From Mactromeris polynyma (taxonomy: Eukaryota > Mollusca > Bivalvia > Venerida > Mactridae): a stretch of 64,000 bases of DNA. How positions within the stretch are numbered: position 1 is the stretch's first letter; each line of letters begins with the position of its first letter. The stretch spans positions 131,501 through 195,500 of the forward strand of contig JASFXZ010000020.1 in NCBI GenBank assembly GCA_032209605.1, read 5' to 3'. This document shows positions 10,501 through 22,200 of this stretch, piece by piece. The notes under the pieces were generated by a model. It did not search any database. It worked only from the letters and a program-made list of their open reading frames with translations, and was not told where the DNA came from. Position numbers and translations under genes: made by a program.

Positions 10501-11841
10501 TACAAAATGGTTTATCTAGTCTAGTATAAATAAATGTAGCAACAATTTTCTGGTTAAACAATATGGTACCAAATACTCAAGTATGGACTGCCTAATTACC
10601 AAAGTTACAAGTTTAAAAAATAACAAGTAGTAAAAAACATTGACACATTTAGTAAATCAGTCCAACATGGCAAGTAAGGAATACCTGTATTAACAGTAAA
10701 GTGGTCCCTAAACTGCAAGCAGCTAATTTTCCAACTTTTATAAACAAATAACCAGAAAACCTGTAAAAGACACAAGTATGTTACCAGATAAATAATGTCA
10801 GGGTTATGTTATACAAGCAAGCATAAAGATAAAAGGTGAAGGTCACTGTAGGAAATCTTTCAACCATACACAGAATTATCACAATGACAATGGCTTCCAG
10901 AGGATCACTGATTTGTGACAGTTGACAATGTGTTCATATGAGAGCAGTCCTAAAATTGATAGACACATTTTACTGAGATCGAGATGAGATATTGTAACAA
11001 AATTCAAAATAATTTCCTTATTCAGATGCGGTTATTCATTCATAACTATAATTGCAAATCTGAACCTGCTTTCATTTATATATTGACAGTATTTTATCTG
11101 ATTGAGGTGTGAACGTAATTTTGGGACAGCCTTTAATCTTGAAACACTTTGCAGGGAATAATTTTGTGTCTGAATGTATTTCCACAATGACCTTTCCTGA
11201 GGATAAATACACATTGATGAGGTTATTTTACCCTTATAAGAAACAATGTAGCTCCAACACTCAAAGCTGCTGATTTACCCACTTTTCCAGACAGGTATCC
11301 GGAAACACTGCAATATTAGACACAAATAACATCGATACAATCATGTTTATGCACATATAAACCATTATTTGAGTTTGTAGGTCTGAGTTTATAGAGCAGG
11401 CTTAAAGTTCAAGCTACTGATTGGCTGCCTCTGAACACAGTGTTAAAGTTGACCAATGGCAAGGCTGCATCCTGAGACTGCTTCGTTTCCAACCTCAGTT
11501 TATAACATCTAGTCCATGTGACAATAGCTCTAGACCCAAAAACTTTTCAGTAAATTAAAGGCAAAATGTTAGTCCTAAATGTGCATTAAATCCTTAACAT
11601 CAAAACAATGTAGACAAAATAAGCAACTTGTACTGCTAGATTTTCATGATTTTTCTTCATGTAAGCCTGGTGATATCAGAACAAGCAAAGCATTTACATA
11701 CCACCCAGCAGCTCCTCCTATTACCACTTGTTTAGCTGCTGACTGTTTGGTAACATCACCAAGCATCTGTTGTATGTAACTCTGACTCCTTCTCAGTTCA
11801 CTCAAATCCAGCACTTCAATTTCCTCCTCACTCTCAGCCAT
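7502..11841 (-). CDS. FUNDC1: FUN14 domain-containing protein 1 (mitophagy receptor), complete, 4 coding positions
   Basis: Spliced minus-strand gene: 11841-11702, then 11307-11232 or 10760-10685, then 8039-7920, then 7579-7502. Any one choice of second exon gives 414 nt, 137 residues plus stop (human about 155). The family is an integral outer mitochondrial membrane protein whose N-terminal LIR recruits LC3/GABARAP during mitophagy. Landmarks that match: an N-terminal EVLDL motif, a glycine-rich first membrane segment (QVVIGGAAG), the KVGK loop, a second membrane segment, a basic amphipathic stretch starting GYIQINW, and a C-terminal membrane segment ending GGFFLGLAF. About five residues seem missing before the last exon relative to human. 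All junction phases agree (2, 0, 0). Position 8 is Ile where mammals have the LIR tyrosine. It is divergent from KDM6A. Confidence 0.93.
7678..7735 (+). repeat. Copy of dispersed CCAAT-containing repeat
   Basis: Contains GACCAATGGCTAGGCTGCAT then TCTAATCTCAAGTTT. The same core recurs at 11451, 36901 (inverted), 42621, 45915, 46321 (inverted) and as an array at 49290. Confidence 0.65.
7920..8039 (-). CDS. FUNDC1: FUNDC1 coding exon 3
   Basis: 120 nt, phase 0 at both ends, after acceptor TTATACAG and before donor GTAAAT. It encodes 40 residues, starting IAQHQGYIQINWSRVNREMD and ending PQVANN: the conserved GY(V/I)QI(D/N)W motif and the basic linker between membrane segments. A second GT six codons earlier (after CCACAG) is possible, but the longer form aligns with PEINN of human FUNDC1. 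Confidence 0.9.
8107..8782. repeat. 27-bp minisatellite with higher-order structure, about 25 copies
   Basis: Unit CAACTATACCACACAGCAGT plus CACATGT. Variant units (CTCGG, CAAGG, GTCGCCGATA, and a short CTGTCACAG insert) recur in the same order, so longer blocks of several units were copied as a whole. It lies in FUNDC1 intron 2, 70 bp from exon 3. Confidence 0.95.
9355..9484. repeat. 43-bp tandem repeat, 3 copies
   Basis: Units start CAGAGACCTATCATAGATTT and end TGTCCCATGTATG. Confidence 0.88.
9785..10437. repeat. 49-bp minisatellite, about 13 copies
   Basis: Units contain GAGTTATGGCCTAACACTAC and ACAGAGTTATGGTGTATTAT. GAGTTATGG occurs twice per unit, so the 49-mer is itself an old duplication of a shorter one. 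Confidence 0.95.
10685..10760 (-). CDS. FUNDC1: FUNDC1 alternative exon 2b (downstream copy, closer to the human protein)
   Basis: 76 nt between acceptor TTTTACAG and donor GTATTC. Entered in phase 2, it completes TGG Trp (as in the human GW) and encodes FSGYLFIKVGKLAACSLGTT followed by LLLIQ. KVGKLAA is shared with vertebrate FUNDC1. It covers the first membrane helix, the loop and the second helix. It lies 471 bp downstream of exon 2a in transcript order. Confidence 0.9.
11232..11307 (-). CDS. FUNDC1: FUNDC1 alternative exon 2a (upstream copy)
   Basis: 76 nt between an acceptor (ATTGCAG) and a donor (GTAAAA). Entered in phase 2, it completes a TGT Cys codon and encodes VSGYLSGKVGKSAALSVGAT followed by LFLIR. 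It has the same length, phase and position in the protein as exon 2b and 16 of 25 identical residues, so only one of the two can be used per transcript if the FUN14 fold is kept. It is the more diverged copy: Ser and Gly replace hydrophobic residues and Arg replaces Gln at the end. Confidence 0.85.
11451..11510 (+). repeat. Copy of dispersed CCAAT-containing repeat
   Basis: GACCAATGGCAAGGCTGCAT followed by CCTGAGACTG; same family as 7678. It lies in FUNDC1 intron 1, between exons 2a and 1. Confidence 0.65.
11702..11841 (-). CDS. FUNDC1: FUNDC1 coding exon 1
   Basis: ATG is at 11841-11839 (MAESEEEIEVLDLSELRRSQ...). The exon ends with GGG TG before the donor GTATGT (11701-11696), so the codon is split 2+1. 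The 46 encoded residues hold the LIR-like segment IEVL (residues 8-11) and the start of the FUN14 domain. Ten bases before the ATG a pyrimidine-rich TTTTAAAG could be an acceptor at 11852, which would place the transcription start in a separate upstream 5'UTR exon. Confidence 0.93.
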
Positions 11842-11851
11842 TTTACAATAC

Positions 11852-12049
11852 CTTTAAAATCAAGAAAACACTTCTCAAACTATCAAATGGTTGAAAGCAA
11901 CTATTATAGGTTACAGTGAAAAGTGTACATTATATTGTTCTGTGAATTAACCACATTAATGTAGTAAATAATTGTACATCATCCCTAGAAAACAAATGTT
12001 ACCACTTAATAATTGTTATTAATCATAATTAATGAATAAGTTTAAATGT
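11852..12049. other. FUNDC1 5' flank or 5' intron
   Basis: AT-rich, no feature seen apart from a possible acceptor just before the ATG. Confidence 0.4.
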
Positions 12050-13520
12050 ATATGTAGCAGTGCTATGTGGTGTATATGTGGCAGTAATTTTTGGTATATA
12101 CGTGACAGTCATGTGTGGTGTATATGTTACAGTCATGTGTGGTGTATATGCAACAGTCATGTGTGGTGTATATGTGATAGTTATGTGTGGTGCATATGTG
12201 GCAGTCATGTGTGGTGTATGTTACAGTCATGTGTGATGTATATGCAACATTCATGTGTGGTGTATGTGTGACAGTCATGTGTGATGTATATGTGACAGTA
12301 ATGTGTGGTGTATATGTGACAGTAATGGATGGTGTGTATATGTGACAGTCATGTGTGTTGTATATGTGGCAGTAATATGTGGTGTATATGTGACAGTAAT
12401 ATGTGATGTATATGATAAACTATATGTGACAGTAATGTGTGGTGTATATGTGACAGTTATGTGTGGTGTATATGTGACAGTCATGTGTGGTGTATATGTG
12501 ACAGTCATGTGTAATGTATGTGACAGTCATGTGTGGTGTATATGTGACAGTCATGTGTAATGTATGTGACAGTAATGTGTGGTGTATAAGTGAAGTAATG
12601 TGTGGTGTATATATGTGACAGTCATGTGTGTTGCATATGTGGCAGTATTGTGTGTTGTATATGTGACAGTAATGTGTGGTGTATATGTGACAGTAATGTG
12701 TGGTGTATATGTGACAGTAATGGATGGTGTGTATATGTGACAGTCATGGATGGTGTATATGTGACAGTAATGTGTGATGTATATGTGACAGTAATGGATG
12801 GTGTATATATGTGACAGTCATGGGTGGTGTATATATGTGACAGTAATGGATGGTGTATATGTGACAGTAATGTGTGGTGTATATGTAACAGTAATGTGTG
12901 GTGTATATGTGACAGTAATGTGTGGTGTATATATGTGACAGTCATGTGTGTTGTTTATGTGACAGTAATGTGTGGTGTATATATGTGACAGAAATGTGTG
13001 GTGAATATGTGACAGTAATGTGTGGTGTTTATGTGAGTGTGCTGTGACATGTAGACATGACAGTGTTATGTGGTGTATGTGGCAGTAATGTGTGGTGTAT
13101 ATGTGACAGTAATTTGCTGTGTATGTGTGACAGTGCTGAGTCATGTATATGTGACAGTGCTGAGTCATGTATATGTGACAGTGCCGAGTCGTGTATATAT
13201 GTGACAGTGCTGAGTTGTGTATATGTGACAGTGCTGAGTTGTGTATATGTGACAGTGCTGAGTTGTGTATATGTGACAGTGCTGAGTTGTGTATATGTGA
13301 CAGTGCTGAGTTGTGTATATGTGACAGTGCTGAGTTGTGTATATGTGACAGTGCTGAGTTGTGTATATGTGACAGTGCTGAGTCATGAATATGTGACAGT
13401 GCTGAGTTGTCTATGTCATTATGTGACAGTGCTGAGTCGTGAATATGTGACAGTGCTGAGTCATGTATATAAATGTGACAGAACTGTGTCGTGTTTATGT
13501 GACAGTACTGTGTTCTCACT
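12050..13520. repeat. 24-bp minisatellite, about 60 copies, in two sub-blocks
   Basis: Left block unit GTATATGTGACAGTAATGTG plus TGGT; from about 13130 the unit becomes GTATATGTGACAGTGCTGAG plus TTGT, very homogeneous at 13200-13390. Left copies are more diverged, which points to a more recent expansion on the right. Upstream of the FUNDC1 ATG. Confidence 0.95.
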
Positions 13521-14435
13521 TATATGTTGTCTAGGACACTTTTAATTGTGTGTATTAAAACATACCTTGCATTTATGTTTTAACTTTCATTGAGCAACAA
13601 TTAGATCTACAATACAACAGACATTTTCATACACATATTAATTGTTAAACAAAATCCACGTATATATCATAAACAAGCTTCAATATCACCTAGCGGTGAC
13701 TTTGGATAGATGTTTCTCAAGGTTGGGTCGAAATGTAGTGGGGATGAAATGTATCTTATTTATATTTGGGGTCGAAATGGTGAAATATCTTATCTTGCTT
13801 CCGAAACAGAAAGTAAAAACCCTCTACTGACACATAAATGAATATCATGAGACACATAATTTATTAAAACAACATGAGATCTATTTTTCAACAGTGAAAC
13901 GACACTATAGAATTACACAATTTGTACCAACCTTTATTTTTGTAGACAGGCGAAATTAGTTTATTCGACGAACTTTATCTCTAACGACTTGCGTATTAAT
14001 ATATAACGGAAAAAAAGAAGTCGTCCTATATGTTTCACTTCTATCTATCCATCAGGGCTCCCCTAAATTTATGACAGGTGCGTGTCTGTGCAAAATTAAA
14101 CAATAAAAGAGGAGATCGAAGACTGTACAGTGAGCTAGTAGAGAGGAGAAAAGTATGATAGTGTTGAACAAGAGTGCAGTTTAAAGTAAAAAACAGATAA
14201 AACATTCACAATTGGTTCAATGGTCTCATAAGTGAAGTAGAGTTAGTAGAGGCATTAATTCGCAAATTTGATCACTATTATAGAATAGAAAAGTTTATTC
14301 CGAAATGTAAGACATATTGCCCATGATTTCACATAAACAAACTATGCAAATATATATAGATCTACAAAAATAACGAAAAATTATACATTGGTAAATGCAA
14401 ACACCTAAATGCCATTATTTAGGTATTTGGTAAAT
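13521..14435. promoter_or_regulatory. Non-repetitive spacer; candidate FUNDC1 promoter or 5'UTR region
   Basis: The only substantial unique sequence between the FUNDC1 ATG and the KDM6A ATG. It has scattered CpG (13690-14110) while its surroundings have almost none. No TATA box or 5' exon can be fixed from sequence alone. Confidence 0.3.
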
Positions 14436-14439
14436 GGCA

Positions 14440-15920
14440 TAGATCTATATACAGATATATAGATATTCAGAGATATAGATATACAGATATATAGATATAT
14501 AGATATACAGAGATATAGCTCTAGATATATGTACTGAGATATAGATATATAGATATACAGATATACAGAGATATAGCTCTAGATATATGTACAGAGACAT
14601 AGATATACATATATATCTACAGAGATATAGCTCTAGATATATGTACTGAGACATAGATATACATATATATCTACAGAGATATAGCTCTAGATATATGTAC
14701 TGAGACATAGATATACAGATATATAGATATACAGAGATATAGCTCTAGATATATGTACTGAGACATAGATATACAGATATATAGATATACAGAGATATAG
14801 CTCTAGATATATGTACTGAGACATAAATATACAGATATATAGATATACAGAGATATAGCTCTAGATATATGTACTGAGACATTGATATACATATATATAG
14901 ATATACAGATATATAGATATACAGAGATATAGCTCTAGATATATGTACTGAGACATAGATATACAGATATATAGATATACAGAGATATAGCTCTAGATAT
15001 ATGTACAGAGACATAGATATACAGATATATAGATATACAGAGATATAGATATACAGAGATATAGCTCTAGATATATGTACTGAGACATAGATATACAGAG
15101 ATATAGCTCTAGATATATGTACTGAGACATTGATATACAGAGATATAGCTCTAGATATATGTACTGAGACATAGATATACAGAGATATAGCTCTAGATAT
15201 ATGTACTGAGACATAGATATACAGAGATATAGCTCTAGATATATGTACTGAGACATTGATATACAGATATATAGATATACAGAGATATAGCTCTAGATAT
15301 ATGTACTGAGACATAGATATACAGATATATAGATATACAGAGATATAGATATACAGAGATATAGCTCTAGATATATGTACTGAGACATAGATATACAGAG
15401 ATATAGCTCTAGATATATGTACTGAGACATTGATATACAGAGATATAGCTCTAGATATATGTACTGAGACATAGATATACAGAGATATAGCTCTAGATAT
15501 ATGTACTGAGACATAGATATACAGAGATATAGCTCTAGATATATGTACTGAGACATAGATATACAGATATATAGATATACAGAGATATAGCTCTAGATAT
15601 ATGTACTGAGACATAGATATACAGATATATAGATATACAGATATATAGATATACAGATATATAGATATACAGATATATAGGTCTAGATATATGTACTGAG
15701 ACATAGATATACAGATATATAGATATACAGAGATATAGCTCTAGATATATGTACTGAGACATTGATATACAGATATAGATATACAGATATATAGATATAC
15801 AGAGATATAGCTCTATATATATGTACTGAGACATAGATATACAGATATATAGATATACAGAGATATAGCTCTAGATATATGTACTGAGACATTGATGTAC
15901 AGGGACATATGTCTATATTC
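14440..15920. repeat. AT-rich minisatellite, 42-bp core plus 16-18-bp spacer, about 30 copies
   Basis: Core units contain AGATATAGCTCTAGATATAT and GTACTGAGACATAGATATAC, with variable ATATAGATATACAG spacers. Blocks such as 15000-15250 and 15300-15550 are near-identical long duplicates. It ends about 230 bp before the KDM6A start codon. Confidence 0.95.
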
Positions 15921-16146
15921 AATGAGACATAGATTAGTACAGACACTGCATAAACCTTTAAATCCTAGCCTTATTGTAATATCCTTCGAGTATCTAGACG
16001 ACAGCGATCCTACTGATATTCGTTATGTGGATGTCCATAGCGTTGTTTTACATCCTTGTCTGAGAAATTAATTACTGGGGAAACTATTTAAATTTTCCTC
16101 AAAATCTCGGAAGAGTGAAGTAATTTGTTAATCGGATAAGGTAAAA
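15921..16146 (+). promoter_or_regulatory. KDM6A proximal promoter / 5'UTR (inferred)
   Basis: Unique sequence between the AT-rich array and the KDM6A ATG, with several CpG. It must contain the 5'UTR or its last part. No TATA box recognised. Confidence 0.4.
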
Positions 16147-16214
16147 ATGGCATCACAAAGTGAAAATGTGGACTTGTCACCAGACGAGCACCAGCAGTTA
16201 CTTAAATTTGACAG
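16147..16214 (+). CDS. KDM6A: KDM6A exon 1 (start codon)
   Basis: ATGGCATCACAAAG begins a frame reading [20 protein letters not shown], ending GAC AG before donor GTAATT. The Asp-Ser created with exon 2 matches the human LDS that precedes the first conserved block. It is much shorter than the Ala-rich human N-terminus. The ATG is the only one in the exon; no upstream in-frame extension was found. Confidence 0.88.
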
Positions 16215-19200
16215 GTAATTTTCTGATGTGAAATGATGGTAACCAGTTTTCGCGTTTGTCCTATATATTTAGACAACACTTCAAAAACGCACGTTTACAA
16301 GTTTTCTGTCGGTCAATACATTGGCAATGGAACCAGAGTATTTCGCGAAACGATTAATGTCCCTATAGGGAAGGAAATATATCAAAATGGGTCGTTTAAG
16401 ATCTATTTTACTAATTTTTTGTTCGAAGAATGTTATAATTTTACTTTTTTGGCATTGACAAAATTTGACACACAATGATATTCTATGATGAATATGCCCA
16501 ATTTTGACAAAAGTCTTAGCAATAAACATGATGATATGACCCTCATGCAGAAAATACGCAAATGTCGGACGGCCTAACCATTCGGTTAATAGTAATTCAT
16601 AGTTAATGTCAAATGTAAACATACAAACCATATACTTACGTCTTGTCAATTCAATGAATCAATCCGTCAATCCATGTAAATGTTGTCACAGACATATAAA
16701 CCATGGATTTGAAACAGGCTGGTATATATGTAAAGTTGAGATTTTCTTCCAAGATCAAACGATCGGAACACCTCATACAATTCTAAGAAAATGATCTGTA
16801 ATATAACGACCGAGGTGTCACAATTAGCGGTAAAAATGTGGCGACCTCCGCCATCTTTTTTAAAAGTTGACATTTTGACAACCGTATTCGTGAATGTTTA
16901 CATCAGCTATATATTTCTTGATGGTATTTATATATTGTGTGTTTGTCTTGATGTTTGCTTGTATGCATTTTTGGCTGTAAGACTGTTAGAGCGTCGTTTA
17001 ACTTTAAGTGGATGAATTTTCTATTAAAATCCACGATACTTACCAAGATTGTGCTAAGGATTGTGGGTAAATTGCGCGCTACAGATTGTGGGTAAATAAT
17101 TTCTTCTTAGCGTGTCACCGATATCAGCCTGTGTCCAATCCATGGTACACTGCAACTCCGTTACTACGCGATCGGTTATAACGCGATGTCGTCAAGGCTT
17201 CCGATTATTTTCATGAAAAATCCTAAAAAAGATAGAAAAATTGCTCAAAATCGTCTGTTTTCTACGATTTGCTGTCTGCAGTATCGCGAAATCACATGCT
17301 GTTAGCGATCCGGATCGGCGAGATTTCTTTTAATTGAATGAATGACCGTAGGGCATGTCAAACATGGAACAAAGCAGTGTTAATCCTCAATAAACTAAAT
17401 AATGACAATGCAGACCTGTTTGCGATTAATACAGCACTTGTTGTTCACACAGACCTACTGATAATTGTCGGTCGACTATTTCTGAATCTGTCACAAAAAG
17501 AAGCTGCGTATCGACATGTTTACCTTTTAAGTCAAGGCAAAAGCGGACAAATCAGCACGGAATGTTTGAAGTGGTGCGAGTCAAAAACAATGTTCTCGCA
17601 GACTACAAAGGAGCCGCACTCGACTGGTTAGATCAAGTAGTCAGCCCAATGTTTGATGCGTCGCACGTCGAAAATTTTCAACTCACTGAGGTCAAAGGCG
17701 CCGCATCGTCTTCTTGTTTCAGAAGTCGACTGTCGTGGGTGGTGATTTTGTCAATGACGCACATTTTGATTGACGTGAAATGCTTTATGAGACGAATGTA
17801 ATATAGATACGACCAGGCGTGGTGCAAAACTGTAGGCAATCGCATTTTTCATGCGTTATTAGTCCAATCAACAGTTTTACGCAATGGATTATTCTTTTGT
17901 TCTGGTGAATAACGGATAAATATTGATAGGTACGAAAATATAATTAGATATACTTATTAAAGAAATTGTCACTTGAAATCAGCAATTTTCACATGTATTT
18001 TGCGAGTGTGACAGGGGGGTATTTTCACGGGTAAACAAATATCACAAACGCCGCCAAAATATCGCGGTTTCGAAGACAAATGACCATATTTTAGTTTTGT
18101 TTTGAAATAGTTTAAAATAATAATGCATACAAATAAGTTTTATATATTTTCATCTACCTATTTATTAAGACGAATACGAAATTTATGAAATGGTGTATGC
18201 ACAACGCTATATTGGGTGGGTGGGGTAAGTTGGTATTCCTTCTCTATGGTTACTATATGTCTTTATATTTGAACACGATCGGATATAACGCGATTGCGAA
18301 TTCTTGGACCCCTCATCGCTTTATAATGGAGCTGCAGTGTATATGTGTCCGTGACGTTGTGATTGGAATCATCCGACCATTGGTTTTGTTCAATTTATAA
18401 ATACAAGTTTTCTATGCATGAAAACAACAAAATGAGTTGAATCACAGACATATAAACCATGGATTGGAAACGGACTGATATCGGTGAAACAGTTACAAGA
18501 AATTAATAAATGTACTCACACCTTATTGCGCAATTTATTTGGTAAGTATCGTGAATTTCCACTCGGAGAAAACTTCAAACAAATCTAAACACATTTAGTA
18601 GGACATTTCAAGTCCCAGTCTTCACGATAACCCACTTGCCCGAAGCATGGGACAAGTAAAATTACTGTTGGACAAGTTAAAAATCCATTTCGTCTGCCGG
18701 CACGGGCAAGTCATGTTCGTGGTCCGGTCTACTTAGAAGTTTATAAATTATACTCATTATCTTTTAATTACACAGCTATTGGAACTGTATACTTTTATTG
18801 CAGGACATGAAAATCTATTTCTAAATTCCCAAATGGCTACATTTTGTCTTTTGCTGAGTTTGTTACATTTGTAGCTTTTTTGTGTATTGAAATATTTTAA
18901 GGGATTGTGCGAAACTGCTACGTACATCTCACAAAAAGTAAAAAAAAAATGTGTACCTTTTGATATAGGCTGTGTAATATTTTTTGAATTCTTTATAAAT
19001 ACTTAGTTCTACTTATCATTTTACCGATCGAGAAAATTTACAACTCTATTTTCCCAAGTCTGTTGATTTTGGTAACAGACTTACAATTATCAAAATGATG
19101 AAAAAAAGGCCTGGGCGTTGTATGGGTACCATTTGCCTACTGAAATAATACATTTTCCCCTATATCCATTTAAAATTCACTCACAAACACATCCAAATCA

Positions 19201-22200
19201 TCCGATTGTGTTAGAGATTGATAAGAAAATATGTGAAAATACTGATAAATCAAAGGATTCATCTCAGTAATGTGTGAAAAGTTTGTCACAAGCTGAACAT
19301 GATCCAAATTTGTGTGAAACAATATATACGTGCGAGCTTGGTAATTAGGACTGTATCCAACTATTTTTATCAACTAATAATCGAAAACAATTCACATAAA
19401 CAGATGAAATTCAAACTAATGCAATTTCAAAACTACTCATTAAATTGTGCCACCACATTTTTTAATAAGGTTGGCCCAATTATGGAAAAAAATTAGTTTC
19501 AATTGGATAAAAAAGAAGATATATATTGGAAATAAAGTCACACAATACATTATTTATATTAATATCACCACACACGATTCCCTATTTATATTGACATCAC
19601 CACACACGTTACCCTATTTATATTGACATCACCACACACGATACCCTATTTATATTGACATCACCACACACAATTCCCTATTTATGTTGACATCACCACA
19701 CATGATTCCCTATTTATATTGACATCACCACACACAATTCCCTATTTATATTGACATCACCACACATGATACCCTATTTATATTGACATCACCACACACG
19801 ATTCCCTATTTCTATTGACATCACCACACAAGATACCCTATTTATATTGACATCACCACACACGATACCCTATTTATATTGACATCACCACACACGATTC
19901 CCTATTTATATTGACATCACCACACACGTTACCCTATTTATATTGACATCACCACACACGATATATTAATTAATAAAAATGTATAAAAGTGTACACATTT
20001 AAGCCAACTTGAAGGCACTGACCAACATTAACCTTTGGTACATGAAATGTCTGCCCATTGTGTGCGACAGAAGTGACCACATGTAACTGATACATAATTA
20101 CATTCAGGTTACTTTGAAATCACTGATTATATTTGGTATTAATTTCAATGTGATTTCTTTGATTACTTTCAGTTGTAAATTTGGTTTTCTTAAACTTGAC
20201 AAACCTGAGGAAGCTGCCACCAAGAATCTGTTGGAGAAGGTAAGTTCCTCTATCAGGTTGCACATATCTTGTGACATTCTTTACTTTGTGCAAAATATTT
20301 ATTGAACTTGTAATGGAAATCTGTGCTTGTCAAAACTTAATCCAAAGTTTGAAACCTGTTAAAACTGTTCTAGTAAATTTCTGTTATTGTGGACAGAAAT
20401 ATGATTGGACCAGAAACTAGGGAACTTGGTCAAATGACTGGTAGAGCTTGAAATGACATCGGATGATCTGTTCTAGATTTTACCTAACTTTCTTTACAAG
20501 CATAATTTGGATGATATTTACCAAAGATTTTATACTAATGGTGGAGGATTGGTTGGCTAACTAGATCAGTGGGTCACTAGATCAGTAGGTAAGGTCCATG
20601 AAATACCTTGTTAAAATGACATATAAAACTGTTCTCAGATGGCTATATGGTAGTTTCATACCACCTTAATTGCATTGCATTTTACAAACAGACCATCATT
20701 CTGTTAGTTTGAAATTGACACGTTTCTAAACCAAACATAGTCAGCAAAATGAAAGATCAGTGATTTAACAGATGGAAGAGGATATTCTAACTTTAATTTT
20801 ATCATTTGGTAACAAACATGGAATGACATAAAGTTTTGTTACATCAAAACAATTTTCATACATGTTTTAACAGTTAATGCCTAGAGTACTTGGCAGAAAA
20901 TTGGGAAAATTCAGTGAAATAAATTCCATTGATGAGATTGCTGGTCCTCACCAAATATGTAAACAAGTTTTTACAAACATCAATTACATAAAATACATAA
21001 TTCTGCTTTAACCCTTAGAGATTGGTCTGTCGTTGATACAACTTTTTGTCTGTCAATGATATTGATATATTGAAGAAAAATATTGACAATATTTTGATTA
21101 TGTTTTTAAATTCCTTTTAAAGAGAATATTAATTATTCCTGTTTTTCTGTATGATTTTGTGTGTGTGTCCTACATATTTAAAATGTAAATTAAATGTTCA
21201 TCTTGTATGTTTGTGGTAACAAGATACCATGTGAGTGATTAATCCATATTTTTAACTTCACAGTACATGTAATATATTATTTTGTCGACATTTGGAATGC
21301 ACTATCCAATATTCCCCGCCATAATATCGATATTTGTGTGTATCAAATATCAATTGACAGAAACAATCGTTGATATATCGATATCGTTTTTATCAATGAC
21401 AGTCCTACTTGGAGACTACATTTGAAACTAACATAAATATACATGTAAGTATATGAGCACTGCCATAGGATTTACAACCTCTTAGTGACGTCATTTTCAG
21501 AAAACGCAACATGTGATGTCACTATGTGCAAAAAGGAAACAATATTAACTTCATATGGTCACTTCGTTTTCATATTGCCATATGGGGCAAATATTGCTTA
21601 CTGTAAGTACATGGTGACGCCACATGTGACATTTTTTGGAAATGACGTCACTTATAGAAAAGGTTGGAAATCGTACAGCGGCGCTCATATATATACATGT
21701 ACAAATATATGTAAATATAAATTGTAATTCTCTGCAAACATTTATTTTATTGTATAACTTTACAGGGTGTACAATTCTATGAGTCTGTAATTAAAGTTGC
21801 TGTGAAGAAATCAAAGGAAGAACATTCAGACAATCCCAAAGTGGAACCTTTTATCTTCTGTAGACTTGGACATCTACTCTTACTGCTGGAACAATATGAG
21901 AAAGGTATTTAGGTCACATGTACTCTATGTTTGCTGTCTCCTATGCTTGCTTTGTGAAGTTAGGTTGGTAGTTGTTTTAAAAAATCATCACTTCATGTAA
22001 GTCATATAGCTGTATGGGATAAAGATGTAAAACATTTCCAAGGTCAAAATATTTTTGGAGAGTGTGTAGGTAGGGAGACAGTAAAGTAACAATTGTTCAA
22101 GTTTGGCCTTTTATTGATAAATGTTATTGATGGCATGTTGGTGTGTGTGTTTATTTACCATCTCACTGTGTGAATATGTCTAATTGCATTGTGTATGAAG

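Larger units (their letters stand above)
8783..10684 (-). other. FUNDC1 intron 2 remainder
   Basis: Non-coding. Holds a 43-bp repeat in three copies (9355-9484) and the 49-bp array at 9785-10437; no further copy of exon 2 was seen. Confidence 0.6.
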
